Source of the DNA: Theocolax elegans
Taxonomy: Eukaryota; Arthropoda; Insecta; Hymenoptera; Cerocephalidae
Assembly (NCBI GenBank): GCA_026168455.1
Contig: CM047429.1
Coordinates: 55,683,027-55,747,026 of the forward strand
Length of the DNA stretch: 64,000 nt
Reading direction: 5' to 3'
Position numbers and translations under genes: made by a program
Shown: piece after piece, positions 12,627 through 24,741 of the stretch
Position numbering within the stretch: the stretch's first letter is position 1
Layout: every line of letters begins with the position of its first letter
The notes under the pieces: generated by a model
Databases searched by the model: none
What the model was told of the DNA's origin: nothing
What the model saw: only the letters and a program-made list of their open reading frames with translations

Positions 12627-14330
12627 AAGCCCTGTGGTGATGCCCAGGTCCTTACGATGATATTGAGGCTTTAATAATAACATCTGTCACGAGTCCTGAT
12701 GGTTGATAATTTATTTAAATTAAGTAAACAATTAATACCTTGCATAATTAAGGAACATTGTAGAGCTGCAAAGGCTAGTATGTAGATTAAGCCTTAGGAT
12801 TGAATTGCTTTTCCCACATTCTTTGATTTTGATGTGTCATAATTTCACGATATTTGATACCTCGTAATTATTAAATAATTGCAAATCTTCCTAACAGACT
12901 TTTCTTTTTTGTTGTGATTCTTAATTTATTAAATAAATATTTTTCTCCTGCTGTTGCACATACCCTTTCTTCATTTGCAGTCAGACACGTGAAAATTTAT
13001 ATTTTCGTAAGTATTGAAAGATTATTAGCAGTAAAAGTGTGTCATATAAATTTTTTTCGTTTGCACAAAGGAATTTTAATCGACTGCCTGTTCTTGTTTA
13101 ACTCAATAAATAAATCATATAAGAAAATAATAATATTTTTTAAAAATCCGTAATACATCCTCTATGAAGTAGCAGTATCATCCGAATTTTTCTTATTAAA
13201 TCTAGTTCCATTAAATATAAAATTGAGTATTATTACAAGTAATAGAGTAAAATAAATTATAGTAAAAGCTATAACGTAGATTTTAGTGATCTTACAATAC
13301 AATAATAAGGATGATCAAACTTACTTAATAAAAGTAAAAATCGAAACTATTGCCACGATATTGCAATCCTATTGGCAATAGTTATTGCAAAGATATTGCA
13401 AAAAATGTTGCCGAAAGCTCGCCAAAGAGCATCCACCAAAATAGCGGCAATAGTTCATAAATTATTAAAATTAAAAATCGTTATTTTAAGCCCAAATAAG
13501 TACAAAATTGATAAGACAATTTACCAAAACGAAAGAAATAAAAAAAAAGAAAAAAAATTTCCACCAACGGGAATCGAACCTCGGACCTCTAGATCCGGAA
13601 GCTTACTTCTTTACCACTGAGCCATTTCCTTGTTTGATTTCAAGAGTGAATTAAAGGATTTAACGAACAATTGTATCGATAATTGAAAATTTTCTAAGTC
13701 CAAATTACATTTTCAAACAATTCGATAATATTCCATTTATTCAAATTTTCAAAGTATTCGATAAATATACCATGAAGTTGCGAATAGACCATGACTAAAA
13801 ATTTTCTAAGTCCAAACTCTAAAAGAATTTTCAATTATTTATTGAAATAAAAAATGTAACAGATTATTTTGAATTTTAAATTAACTGAATAAAAGTGTAA
13901 ACTTGCTTTATGTCTTACCATTAAAAATTAATTAATTAAAAATTTTAATTAATTCCTATCCTATTGTCAATATATTAGCAATAATTTATTTATTCATTTC
14001 ATTACCTTCAACGATTGAAAATTTTCTTTTTTAACATTGTGTAGACTAATTTGTATAGACAATTGTGTAGATTAATACTATCGAAGATTCTGTTTTACCG
14101 CATAAGATGTTTATGAGGTAAAAAAAAATTTTCTAATATGATCCCCGAAAAATGGTAATAAAGATGCGATTTTGGGGTCAAAGTGTTAAATTTATTATTA
14201 ATAATAATATATATAACTTTTGAAGAAATGGCCATTGGACAGAAAAAATGTAGCTTTCTTCATATTTTTATACTTCAAAACTACTGACAAAGTTTGATCA
14301 AAATCCGTGTTCCGGAGTTGAAGTACTCTC
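12627..14330. repeat. Right inner arm of the long inverted repeat
   Basis: This is the reverse complement of 1252-2936 with few differences by eye, including the mirrored tRNA-like module (boxes at 13570-13580 and 13614-13624, minus strand). The high identity points to recent origin or to arm-to-arm homogenisation. Confidence 0.88.
13545..13628 (-). repeat. tRNA-like pol III module, mirrored copy
   Basis: Minus-strand A box (complement of 13614-13624) and B box (complement of 13570-13580) are identical to those at 1954-2034, followed by T residues. It is the inverted-arm partner of that copy. The open frame across it is a familiar false product of tRNA-like repeats and is not a gene. Confidence 0.7.
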
Positions 14331-15018
14331 TTAATTGGGAAGATGAAAAATAGTCAATCCAATTTTACTTAGTTCACTCCACTTAGTACGTGCATCGGGA
14401 GCATTATTCAGTCGCGATTCGAGATAGCAATTTATTTGTGAATGCATTCCCTCCATAGTTTGTATATCTTAACGTATCTTAAGGGGTCAAGCCTGGGTTA
14501 ACTGCTCAAAAAATCGATTTTTTTTTTATTAACTTTTTTTAAAGTATTTCTTACATAAAACATTATCCCAAAATTTGAAAAAAAACAAAAAATTTTTTCG
14601 CAAGTTATAATTGAAATAAAGTAAGCATCAATAGACATTATTTCTCTAAAATTATTTTTGCAAAAAAAGACATTTTATTTTAATTTAACTAAAATAATAA
14701 TTGCGAGGTTTTCGACGTTTACATACAAGTATATTAAACGAAGCAACTATCAAGCGTAGAGTTTGGTAAAGTAGAAATCTACTTTACCATACGATTCAAA
14801 TTTAATAGTTAATAAGTAAATGATTCCTTTTACTTTTATATACTGCACAAATACGTACAGTTCTATTTGAAGTAAATATTGTCTGCATTGATAAAGTATT
14901 TACATTATTTTAGTAAATACTCAGTGGATTTTAAATTAAAAGTATATTTTTAACTTTAAATTTTATTAGTTTTAAGAAATTAATTATAAGTTTATACAAA
15001 AAAAGAGCAGTAAAAAAA

Positions 15019-15760
15019 ATGCCAGTCTCAAGTAACAGAATACCTGGTATCTGCTCATAAAAAAATTATCAACATCAGTAAGAACCAACTACGATGCACT
15101 TCCATCAACATTGATCCAGATCAAGTAAAAAGTTAAAAACTGATACCATTGAAGAAAGTAGCACAGAAAATAGAATTATTGATATATCACTACTTTTCCC
15201 AACATTAGAAGAATTTTTAGTTTGTCAGAATTGTCATGGTACAGTTAAATTTTCTGAAGTTGATGTGAGAGGTTTGGGAAGTAAAATAACAATAACATGT
15301 ACAAACTGTTTTAAGGTATTTGTTATTGATTCAAGTAGAAAAGTTGGAAAAAAAGTAACGCTCATGAAATAAATAGACGTTAGTGTACACAATGAGAACT
15401 CTTGGTCATGGGCATGCTGGTTTAGTTACTTTTTGTGGAAATATGAATTTGCCGAGTCCAGTTTCTCACAGTAATTATGACATTATTAATACAGAGATAA
15501 AAAATGTTTGTAAAGAAGTTGGTAAACAGTCTATGAAAGCAACTGTCGAGCAAGTATATGATTCAACAAGTCAGAATTGCCATATAAGTGTATCAGGTGA
15601 TGGTTCTTGGAGGAAGCGAGGATTCAATTCTCTTCAAGGTGTTGATACTGCATGAGAATGAAAAAGTAATTGACGTTCCTCCAAAGCAATATTTTTGCAG
15701 AGCATGTGAATTGCGACCAGAAGAAGAAACAAAAGAATATAGAGAGTGGTACTTTACGGC
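15019..15760 (+). pseudogene. Broken transposase of the same broad family as 57616-61620
   Basis: Pieces in different frames line up with the N-terminal half of the transposase at 60-61 kb. They are: a four-cysteine region (VCQNCHG ... TCTNCFKVF, 15230-15320), then GHGHAGLVTFCGNM with SGDGSW holding the first Asp (15383-15655), then KQYFCRACE (15665-15760), matching KYCVTC of the other copy. There are stops at 15368 and 15653 and shifts between pieces. Everything after the first Asp (second Asp, Glu and any C-terminal domains) is absent. Non-functional; its TIRs could still be mobilised in trans. Confidence 0.7.
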
Positions 15761-17131
15761 ATGAAATATACTAATTATATTGGAGGTTTGAAACACTTTC
15801 ACAAATAAGTACACATAAAATAATTTCAACCACATAATATCGCACTAAGCACAAATACACTGAGCATAACAAAACACTTGTTTATAATTTTATCTGTATT
15901 CTGCAAATATTGTATATCTAAGTGTTGACACATTGGTTATGCTGAAATGGAGAAACAAAGAATCAATTTCTTGACATAAACAAAATATAAATTTAAGGTT
16001 ATGCAAATACTTATCTGATATAATTTGTTCATGCAGTTTTATAAACCACTAGTTTTTTTTACTTATTTTATTTAGATATTATATAATATAATATATATAA
16101 TATATAATTCTACTTGATATTATAATAGCTTAAAAGTGAACTACAAACGTGTGGCTGGTGCACACTTCCATTAGCAGCTGTAACACTATATATGCCTCTC
16201 TCTTTCTCTATCACGTGACAAGGCAATCCGAAAAATCAATAATTTTATGGAAGACTTGTCATGTGAGAGAGAGAGAAAGAGATATTGTACACAACTGTCA
16301 AACAGTATTTGTTTTTACTGCATTCTTTACATACTTTTAATTAAATTTAATGCTTATAATAAAAATTATAATCATATAATATAATATAATAATCATAGTA
16401 TAAATATTATTATATAAAATAGTCATAAACTATATATAAAATAATCATGTATTAATATTCAATAATAGCTAAGTATTCTTTTAGTTTTAAAAAATTTTAT
16501 TCCTCTTTTTATAAAGAAACTGATTCTTGAAGTTGACTTTCTGTTATTTTAGATAATACATGTATATTAAAAAAATATACTGAGTATTATATTAATAAAA
16601 CCAGAAAAAAGTCACTATAAACCTATTAAATAAACATATTATTGAGATTACACATACAAATTGTACGATACCTGAAGAATATGGTATTAGAATTATAAAA
16701 TAAGTAAAACTTTAAATCTAATAAGTGAAACTTTAAATGCATTTATCTCATTATTGGTTTTTTAATGATTTTAGCTTACTTGCCGCAGGATATTTCAGAG
16801 CCAGGTTGATGAATCACTTTGAAATTTTGGGGAAACTTTTAAAATATATATTTCTACGGACTTATGTTGCCCAATTTTCAAAAAGATAAGTTTTAGGTGA
16901 ATGTTATGTACGTATACGTACATAACATTCACTATTTTTCTTGTTATTATCAACTTTTATATTTAATACATTGTTATTAATTTTTTTTCAGAAAAGGAAA
17001 AACATAAGTCTGTAAACGTATATTCCATGAACATTTTAAGCCTTATTAGACATTAAAAGATGCATTCAATGCTTCAATATCCTACGGCAACTGCAAAAAT
17101 TAATCAATTTTTAATACCATTACATTATAAG

Positions 17132-17347
17132 TTTAATAACCAGGATTAAAAATGCATTATAAACATTTTTATATTGATAAATATAATGTATAATACATAT
17201 ATATTATGTAAAAAAAATTAATATGTGAGAAGAATTAAATTTAATAACCAGGATTAAAAATGCATTATACACATTTTTTATATTGATAAATATAATGTAT
17301 AATACATATATATTATGTAAAAAAAATTAATATGTGAGAAGAATTAA
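17132..17347. repeat. Two-copy 108-bp tandem repeat
   Basis: TTTAATAACCAGGATTAAAA occurs at 17132 and again at 17240 with near-identical sequence in between, within the subterminal region of the TTAA element. Confidence 0.75.
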
Positions 17348-17415
17348 AAAAAAAAATTATTCTAATAATAATTATTTATTTATTGAAAACATTTAACCCA
17401 GGCTTGACCCCTTAA

Positions 17416-18050
17416 GTTAAACTGATTTTTCTTTATTTAAATCAGTGATTATTAACTTTTTAAATGGTAAAAATCTGTTTAACCAAATAAATTAGTGAAT
17501 AGGCGCTAATTGATTTAGTGGATTTTTACTAACTCAATTAGTGACTAGTCACTGAACCTTAGTGATTGTAGTTAAATGTTTTTAACTGTTTGAATTAGTA
17601 GTTATTTACTAATTAAAGTTTGCAGAGTAGACCTAAAATCATTCTCTTCAGCCAATTTTTTTTTTATAATATAAATAACCGAATATTTAAATAATTTCTG
17701 TATTTTATGCAAACATTTTGTAAAGAAACGTATATTCTTTTTATAATAAATAATTATTAATACTTTTTATTTGTTTATAATCCCATTTTTAAAAACGCAA
17801 TATTCGCTACCTTAATAGTGAATAATAACTTTTGCAAATACTGAATATTCACTATCAATCATTGAAATTTCACTATTTGACATTTAGAGAGTAAATAAAT
17901 ATGGATTAAGTACTTAAGAAAGTGCATTTCAGTACCTAATTACTTGTGAAGTTGCTATTACTTTATTAAAAAAAAAACATAATTTAAAAAAATTTGTTTA
18001 CGAAATTTTACTAAAATGGTCATTATTACTATACAAAATTTGAATATACT
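17416..18050. repeat. Right outer arm of the long inverted repeat
   Basis: Reverse complement of 1-640. Its inner edge coincides exactly with the TTAA duplication of the inserted element, showing that the element landed in the arm after the arm existed. Confidence 0.85.
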
Positions 18051-20150
18051 GCGGATGTGGATCTACATGATATAATGCTTTAGCATATTCGTAAGTGTAT
18101 CTTATTATATAGATAATAATATAGTAAGGTATAAAAAAGTAGTTTATTATTCGTATGTTTCTATTACACGAATAAATTATAAAAAGTCAAATCATCAATA
18201 AATCATCAAAAAAATATTCTAAATTACGCATAAGATATCTTTAAAAGTACTACTATATAAATTAAAACTTGCAAACGCGAAGGTTGGCAGCGCCGTTGCC
18301 TTGGCGACCTCCCTACCGATCGTCGCCGGCGAAATGACACTCCGGCGATTTGACACGGACTCATGTTGCCGGCTTTTTGAGCATGAGACTTGAATATTAC
18401 GTCAGTAGACGAGCATTTGACGTACTTAGAGCGTATTCCGAAATACCTGGCGTTGGTTTCTTGTGGTCAACATGACGTAATGTTTTGAAATATTTGATTC
18501 ATCCGACATCATAATTTTCATTTTCATTTAAACTCATATAATTTCGGCTATTTTGAAGTTATCTTGCAGGATTTTTTCATAAGGGTTACTTTAAATAAAT
18601 TCTTATGTACTACATAGATTTCAATACATTTCGAAACGTTTTAATTTAAACAGCATCGATATTGTTAAAATTTTTATTTTGTTGCATATTTATATAAGGA
18701 TTATTAAAAAATTGGAAGTTGTAATAAAAAACCGTGAGCACATCGGAAGGAAAAAATGGCGTACAGATTGAGTGGAAAACGAAGTTTCAGCTGTGGGTAC
18801 AGACTGCGAGTGTACTTTAAAAATAAATACTGTTCAATTAAAACAAGCTTCAATTTAAGTTGAACATGACTGAATAGAGATAAGTTTGAAAATGTATAAT
18901 TACAAACAATCTTTTTTTGAATATAAAGAATACTACTGGAAAATTCTCAGTAAAATTATATTTTTGAATAGTTGATAGAAATTTATTGTTCATCAAGCGT
19001 AGTTTTACTTTTATAAATGTAAATGATTTACAAAATGGTTCGTGGCGATCAATAAGATGTTTTTTAATGAAAACTATACTTTTCTCATATCAGCGGTTCT
19101 GTATTTTGTTTATTATAATTGTAAAATAAGATAACGTCTATACTTTCAATTTTAATATAGAATATGTGGTTCGAGAAGAATTCACCAAGGTTAAAGATAT
19201 AGCTAAAATTTTGATTTGTGCCAACGTAAACTACTATATTTTGCTGTAAAAAAATAATTGAAAGCAAAAGGATGCGAAATAACCTTACTTTAGCCTATAT
19301 GCGTCAACATTTGTAGCTCCCATAATAATGGTGCGTTTTCATCTTGCGAATATTCGACATTAGATGCTATACCTGCGCTCAGCTATAGTGCTGACCCGAC
19401 TTGACAGCCAAATAGGGGTGAATCGGCAATACTGAGGGTTCAGGTCAATTATATAAAAAAATTGTAATTTTAGTTTCTTTTACATAGTACCAAAAAATAT
19501 AAATAAATTACCATTGAATAAGTTAAAAATTAATTAAAAATTCTCATATATATTAGCAATATAAATGCATATGAATAATTTATTTATTTTATATAAATGT
19601 AAAAAATATCTAAAATCCAATTTCCACCAACCACAGTCGCTCTATTTTGGTTCTATTATAAATTAAATAAATTAAATGGAAATCACACGCTACGCATAAA
19701 CACTCAATGCATATATGAATAATAATAGTACTTTTCAACAAATGCGATTTTATCGAAATTTTCGATTGAAAAACAATATTTTTTTAACGCATTTTTTCCT
19801 TTAATTTGTTAATTACTAATTAAAAATTAATTTTTTCATTTTTTTAAACCATTGCTTGTGTAAGACATACACAAAAATAGTAGAAATGACTATTTTCCAA
19901 TAATGTCTGTCGTTTTCTTCAAATTATTTAAGTTTAAATGTAAGAACGACATTTCTTTGTTTTCGGACTTATTAACGGGTTAACGAGATTGAAAGTAGAA
20001 TTATTTAAGTAGAATCATTGGCTTCAACAAAGTACGTTTTAATTGATTGCAATTAGCTGTAATAAATAATAAATTATTATTTATTACAATTATTCTTACA
20101 AATATTATTTTCTGTTAAATAATTATATTAATTTCTGCTATCACGTTACC
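18051..20150. other. Intergenic stretch with a GC-rich promoter-like patch
   Basis: Mostly AT-rich with no credible gene. A GC-rich patch at about 18275-18380 holds a perfect RFX-type X-box (see separate entry), and two TGACGTAA-type sites lie near 18397 and 18472. No TE ends were recognised. Confidence 0.4.
18295..18308. promoter_or_regulatory. Candidate RFX X-box
   Basis: GTTGCC-TT-GGCGAC fits the X-box consensus RYYNYY-N1-3-RRNRAC at every position and is nearly palindromic. RFX factors act on ciliary and some other promoters. No adjacent transcription unit is proven, so this is a motif match only. Confidence 0.35.
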
Positions 20151-20632
20151 GCTGGTATACTATACGGCAAATAGTAAAACACAGCACAGCAATTGTGAAC
20201 GCAGTCTAAAACGGGTCGCTTTCAAAACGCCGCAAATCCAGTCTCCGTCCGTCTGTGTCTGGTCTACGACCATCGTATAGCGTCAGCTCAGTCAATTTAC
20301 CGTCTAATACAAGATCGAAGATATACAAATTACATTTACAATTTTACACTTCGAGAAAAACCTCAGAGTGAGTAAATTAGGACTGTGCACATAGTGGGAT
20401 ATATACGAATACGCCCAACTATATTTCCTAGCACACGGAAACAGCTACCTATAAAAATACTAGTGAGTGGTAACTGGAGCCTTCAACGTACTAACAGAGG
20501 TTTCAAACATCTAATAAATTAGTTGTCCCGGTCCTTATAGTATGAAATAAAAGTATATATATATTGTAGTTATTTTGTAAGTGTTCTTCAGTTTAAAAAT
20601 CCAACAACGTTACCTTGAAGCCGCTCTCAATT
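20151..20632 (+). promoter_or_regulatory. Putative promoter and 5' UTR of the 20.6-kb gene
   Basis: Less AT-rich than its surroundings and directly upstream of the first coding exon. It contains TCAGTC-type initiator-like motifs (about 20290). The start of transcription cannot be fixed from sequence. Confidence 0.35.
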
Positions 20633-22028
20633 ATGGGTAAGTTATTTTTAATTTTAGATTATTGCAATTTTTGTCAACGCTAAATTCCCGCGCATTCTTA
20701 CTATTCTGAAACTAACCTCAAAATGGTTGGTGCAAAGATTTCATTTAATTAATTTTTATTTGTTATTTGATTATGAGTTGATTAAAAATCAAAGTAGATG
20801 ATTATTAACTATTATTATTAATTCGTTTTACATAAAAGAAATATTTAAAAATAAGCAGATTTTTGGTCATATGTTATCATTAAAATTTGTACCATTAGAA
20901 TTAAAAATTATAATATTATTAATTTTATTTAAACAGGTAAAAATAAAAAAAAGGTACTCGACGGAGGGAACAAAAATAAGAATACAGAGAAAGGGGAGAA
21001 ACTTGGAGAGAATGACCAAAAGGAGAAAGATGCGGACAAAGAGTCGCTGATGGTTGAAAAAAAAGATCAAAATCAAAAGCAAAATCCATCGCATTTACCC
21101 GAAATACCAAACCTACAAAGTTATCATCAATCAAGCTATACGAGTATGTTTGGTTACCCAGGATATCCACACTACTTCATGCCATATCCCATGCCAAATA
21201 TGTATTATCCTGGTGGTTATGGCAATTATGGGATGCCACCACCGCTACCTCCAGCAGCTGAAAATATACTCCCTCAACAACCTTCAACTTCTGCTGGAAC
21301 AATTGAGATAATGCCCAAAAGAAAGGTTTCATTGCCTCCCAATCATACCATGAGAAGAAGAAATTTTGTTGATAAACAGTCGGATCCTTTGAAAAAAACA
21401 GACGACGATATAAACCCTCCAGCATTACCTCTGCCTCAGGATAAAAACATGCCCTCAAAGCTAATGTATAACAATAATTCAACAGCCGCTGCCACGAGCA
21501 CAGTGACGAGCTCTGAAAATCGACCTCCTTCACCAAATCAAATGAGATCACAAACTTATTATAATAATAATTCTCAACAATCCGGTAGGCAAACTTTTCC
21601 AAAACATAAAAATAATAAATGGAAAATTGATAAAGTCACGCAAGATTACATAGATAATATTAAACGGGTAAGTATTTATATATTTTTATTACCTAATAAT
21701 TCCTATAATGATTAATATGAAAACATTTTTAGGAAAGACAATCTTTGCGAGAGGAGAAGAAACGGCTTCAAAACTTAGTTCCTCAAAAAGATTATTATAT
21801 TCAAGTTTTGGAGGAACAAGTTAAAACTTCACAGGAGAAAGTAATTTTAATTATTAAATTTTGAAGAACATGCTTATGTACTTGTGTAAAGTAAAAATTT
21901 ATAATTATAATTTTTTGTTGCAGATTTTTAACTATGAAAGAAATTATTATAATCAACAATCTGATGAATACACTCATGCGTATGAAGATGGAGCTTACGG
22001 AGATGAAAATTATAAATCTTATTATTAA
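20633..22028 (+). CDS. Uncharacterised 315-aa protein, Lys-rich N-terminus, Pro/Gln/Asn-rich body, short coiled coil
   Basis: Four exons: 20633-20636 (ATG G), 20937-21667, 21733-21840 and 21924-22028, all with GT-AG borders and with phases that join cleanly. The ATG split by an intron after four bases is chosen because it yields MGKNKKKV and the frame stays open to the stop. Domains seen: lysine/glutamate-rich residues 1-55; a Tyr/Pro/Met/Gly-rich stretch at about 75-125 (YPGGYGNYGMPPPLPP); a Ser/Asn/Pro-rich linker with a basic MRRRNF patch; a coiled coil at about 237-281 (LREEKKRLQN ... LEEQV) spanning exons 2-3; and an acidic Tyr/Asn-rich tail. There is no signal peptide or membrane segment. 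Low complexity suggests a disordered adaptor or RNA-associated protein, but the family is not recognised. A partial duplicate follows downstream. Confidence 0.8.
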
Positions 22029-22455
22029 TTATTATTAAAATAGAAAAAAAAGATTAGAAAAGAATTTAAATTCAATAATATTTTACATAATGGTTTTTAA
22101 GTAACACAAATATTGATTTAATTACATATGCAATTTAATTTCAAATTTGTTGCAAATTTGTTCAAAAAATGTTATTTTACCTTTTATTTGTTGTATATGT
22201 ACGTAGTATACATTTTGAAAGCTTATTTTTTATATCACTAAGTTCAAATTAAAAAAAAAATTTATGAAAAATATAAACATGTAATAATCATTTATAATAA
22301 AAATTTAGTTTGACAAATAAAAAATTCTTGTTATATTACAAGTTACGAGCGTACCTAGGTCTTGTTTATTTAAAATATCTATTACTGTTATTTTTTTCAA
22401 TGCCAAAATCGCTTCATTTTTATAAACACTCATATTACTGAAATACATGTAGATT
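22029..22455 (+). other. 3' UTR and end of the first duplication unit
   Basis: AT-rich tail after the stop with several AATAAA-like signals (near 22296 and 22316). It is repeated almost base for base at 23592-24017. Confidence 0.55.
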
Positions 22456-22496
22456 CATTAGAATTAAAATTATAATATCTATTAATTTATTTAAAA

Positions 22497-23591
22497 GGTA
22501 AAAATAAAAAAAAGGTACTCGACGGAGGAACAACAATAAGAATACAGAGAAAGGGAGCCACTTGGAGAGAATGAAACACCAAAAGGAAGAAAGATGCGGA
22601 CAAAGAGTCGCTGATGTTGGAAAAAAGATCAAAAATCAAACGCAAATCCATCGCATTTACCCGAATACCAAACCTCACAAGTTATCATCAATACAAGCTA
22701 TACGAGTATGTTTGGTTACCCAGGATCTCCACACTATTACATGCAATATCCCCATGCCAAATTAGTATTATCCTGGTGGTTATGGCAATTATGGGATGCC
22801 ACCACCGCTACCCTCCAGCAGCTGAAAAATATACTCCCTCAACAACCTTCAACTTCTGCTGGAACAATTGAGATAATGCCCAAAAGAAAGGTTTCATTGC
22901 CTCCCAATCATACCATGAGAAGAAGAAATTTTGTTGATAAACAGTCGGATCCTTTGAAAAAAACAGACGACGATATAAACCCTCCAGCATTACCTCTGCC
23001 TCAGGATAAAAACATGCCCTCAAAGCTAATGTATAACAATAATTCAACAGCGCTGCCACGAGCACAGTGACGAGCTCTGAAAATCGACCTCCTTCACCAA
23101 ATCAAATGAGATCACAAACTTATATAATAATAATTCTCAACAATCCGGTAGGCAAACTTTTCCAAAACATAAAAATAATAAATGGAAAATTGATAAAGTC
23201 ACGCAAGATTACATAGATAATATTAAACGGGTAAGTATTTATATATTTTTATTACCTAATAATTCCTATAATGATTAATATGAAAACATTTTTAGGAAAG
23301 ACAATCTTTGCGAGAGGAGAAGAAACGGCTTCAAAACTTAGTTCCTCAAAAAGATTATTATATTCAAGTTTTGGAGGAACAAGTTAAAACTTCACAGGAG
23401 AAAGTAATTTTAATTATTAAATTTTGAAGAACATGCTTATGTACTTGTGTAAAGTAAAAATTTATAATTATAATTTTTTGTTGCAGATTTTTAACTATGA
23501 AAGAAATTATTATAATCAACAATCTGATGAATACACTCATGCGTATGAAGATGGAGCTTACGGAGATGAAAATTATAAATCTTATTATTAA
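22497..23591 (+). pseudogene. Duplicate copy of the 315-aa gene, frameshifted
   Basis: It corresponds to exons 2-4: about 22497-23230, 23296-23403 and 23487-23591. Exon 3 and exon 4 copies are unchanged and open. Exon 2 carries many one- to three-base gains and losses (for example in the regions matching GGKNKN, EKGEKL, MYYPGG and TAAATS), which break the frame repeatedly. The acceptor before it reads AAAAG instead of AACAG. There is no copy of exon 1. As read it cannot encode the protein. The one-sided pattern of indels could also come from poor local sequence quality. Confidence 0.8.
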
Positions 23592-24351
23592 TTATTATTA
23601 AAATAGAAAAAAAGATTAGAAAAGAATTTAAATTCAATAATATTTTACATAATGGTTTTTAAGTAACACAAATATTGATTTAATTACATATGCAATTTAA
23701 TTTCAAATTTGTTGCAAATTTGTTCAAAAAATGTTATTTTACCTTTTATTTGTTGTATATGTACGTAGTATACATTTTGAAAGCTTATTTTTTATATCAC
23801 TAAGTTCAAATTAAAAAAAAAATTTATGAAAAATATAAACATGTAATAATCATTTATAATAAAAATTTAGTTTGACAAATAAAAAATTCTTGTTATATTA
23901 CAAGTTACGAGCGTACCTAGGTCTTGTTTATTTAAAATATCTATTACTGTTATTTTTTTCAATGCCAAAATCGCTTCATTTTTATAAACACTCATATTAC
24001 TGAAATACATGTAGATTAATTACAAAAGATTTTGCACTTTATATTTGGTTGATTTTTAAAACGTAAATTGTAAAAAGTAAAATATGAATTTATTATAGCA
24101 CATGTTAATATATCGATTGCCTAGCAATTTTTCAGCATTAGCTAAAAAAGTACATCTGATTGAATGGTGAAAATTTGAGAGGAAGTTTGGTGCTTGTAAA
24201 GTGAAGAAATTAGATTAATTATTTTCGGTAGCATCAAATATAAGTAATATAGCATATTTTTCTTAGTTAAAAGTTACACTTATGTGAATGAATTTCTTTA
24301 TTGCTTTAAAACTTTTATTGAAAAAAGTACGAAAATTTGATAACAAAAATA

Positions 24352-24739
24352 CCGTCACATACCCAATTGTTGATCAATTAAGGTAAATCTGTACGTTCAT
24401 AGAATAATTTTATGTTAAAAAAGCTATTAATTGTATATATTTAGACGGATACAGAAAGTATAAGTATTAAACTTCCTTTTAGCCATCTCAGAAAAATAAA
24501 ATAGGTGTTATTTTTAAAGTAAGCAACAATCTAAGAAAAAAAAGCGGGAAGTACCAATTTCTGATCAGTAAATTTTCGGTACATATACCATTTTCTATTT
24601 AAGTCTGCTAAACAATTATTGATTGTTTAACCTTCAAATTGTGCGTAGCAACGTTTAGATTTATGTAAATCTTATTATTTTATTGAAATAATACACTGAT
24701 CAGAAATTGGTTCATGATCAACAATTGGGTATGTGACGG
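24352..24739. mobile_element. 388-bp MITE with 25-bp perfect TIRs and TA duplication
   Basis: The ends start CCGTCACATACCC and are perfectly inverted over 25 bases (24352-24376 with 24715-24739), flanked by TA on both sides. The TA target and non-coding interior fit a Tc1/mariner-type MITE. Internal motifs GATCAG and GGTAC are also mirrored. Confidence 0.85.
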
Positions 24740-24741
24740 TA

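Larger units (their letters stand above)
14483..17411 (+). mobile_element. Kolobok-like TTAA element, 2.93 kb, internally deleted
   Basis: Perfect 19-bp terminal inverted repeats (GGGGTCAAGCCTGGGTTAA, 14483-14501 and inverted 17393-17411) are flanked by TTAA at 14479-14482 and 17412-17415. It interrupts the right arm of the MULE. It contains a broken transposase (15019-15760), an inverted pair at 16196-16286 and a two-copy 108-bp tandem repeat from 17132. A TTAA target fits Kolobok or piggyBac; the coding remnant is not piggyBac-like, so Kolobok-like is preferred. Confidence 0.82.
20893..24017. repeat. 1.56-kb tandem segmental duplication (two units)
   Basis: Unit 1 is 20893-22455 and unit 2 is 22456-24017. 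The junctions are clean: GTAGATT is followed by CATTAGAATT at 22456 and by AATTACAAAAG at 24018. Unit 2 lacks exon 1 and the promoter. Unit 2 differs by many small indels in its first ~670 bases. From about 23130 on I see only one difference, in a poly-A run (8 against 7). Confidence 0.85.

Noticed and set aside
13372..13620. 82-codon open frame (and its mirror at 1963-2211)
   Set aside because: It is read through a tRNA-like repeat; the GIEPRTSRS-like peptide is a well-known false product of such repeats.
21177..21602. 141-codon minus-strand frame
   Set aside because: It lies antisense to exon 2 of the 315-aa gene and is open only because of that exon's composition.
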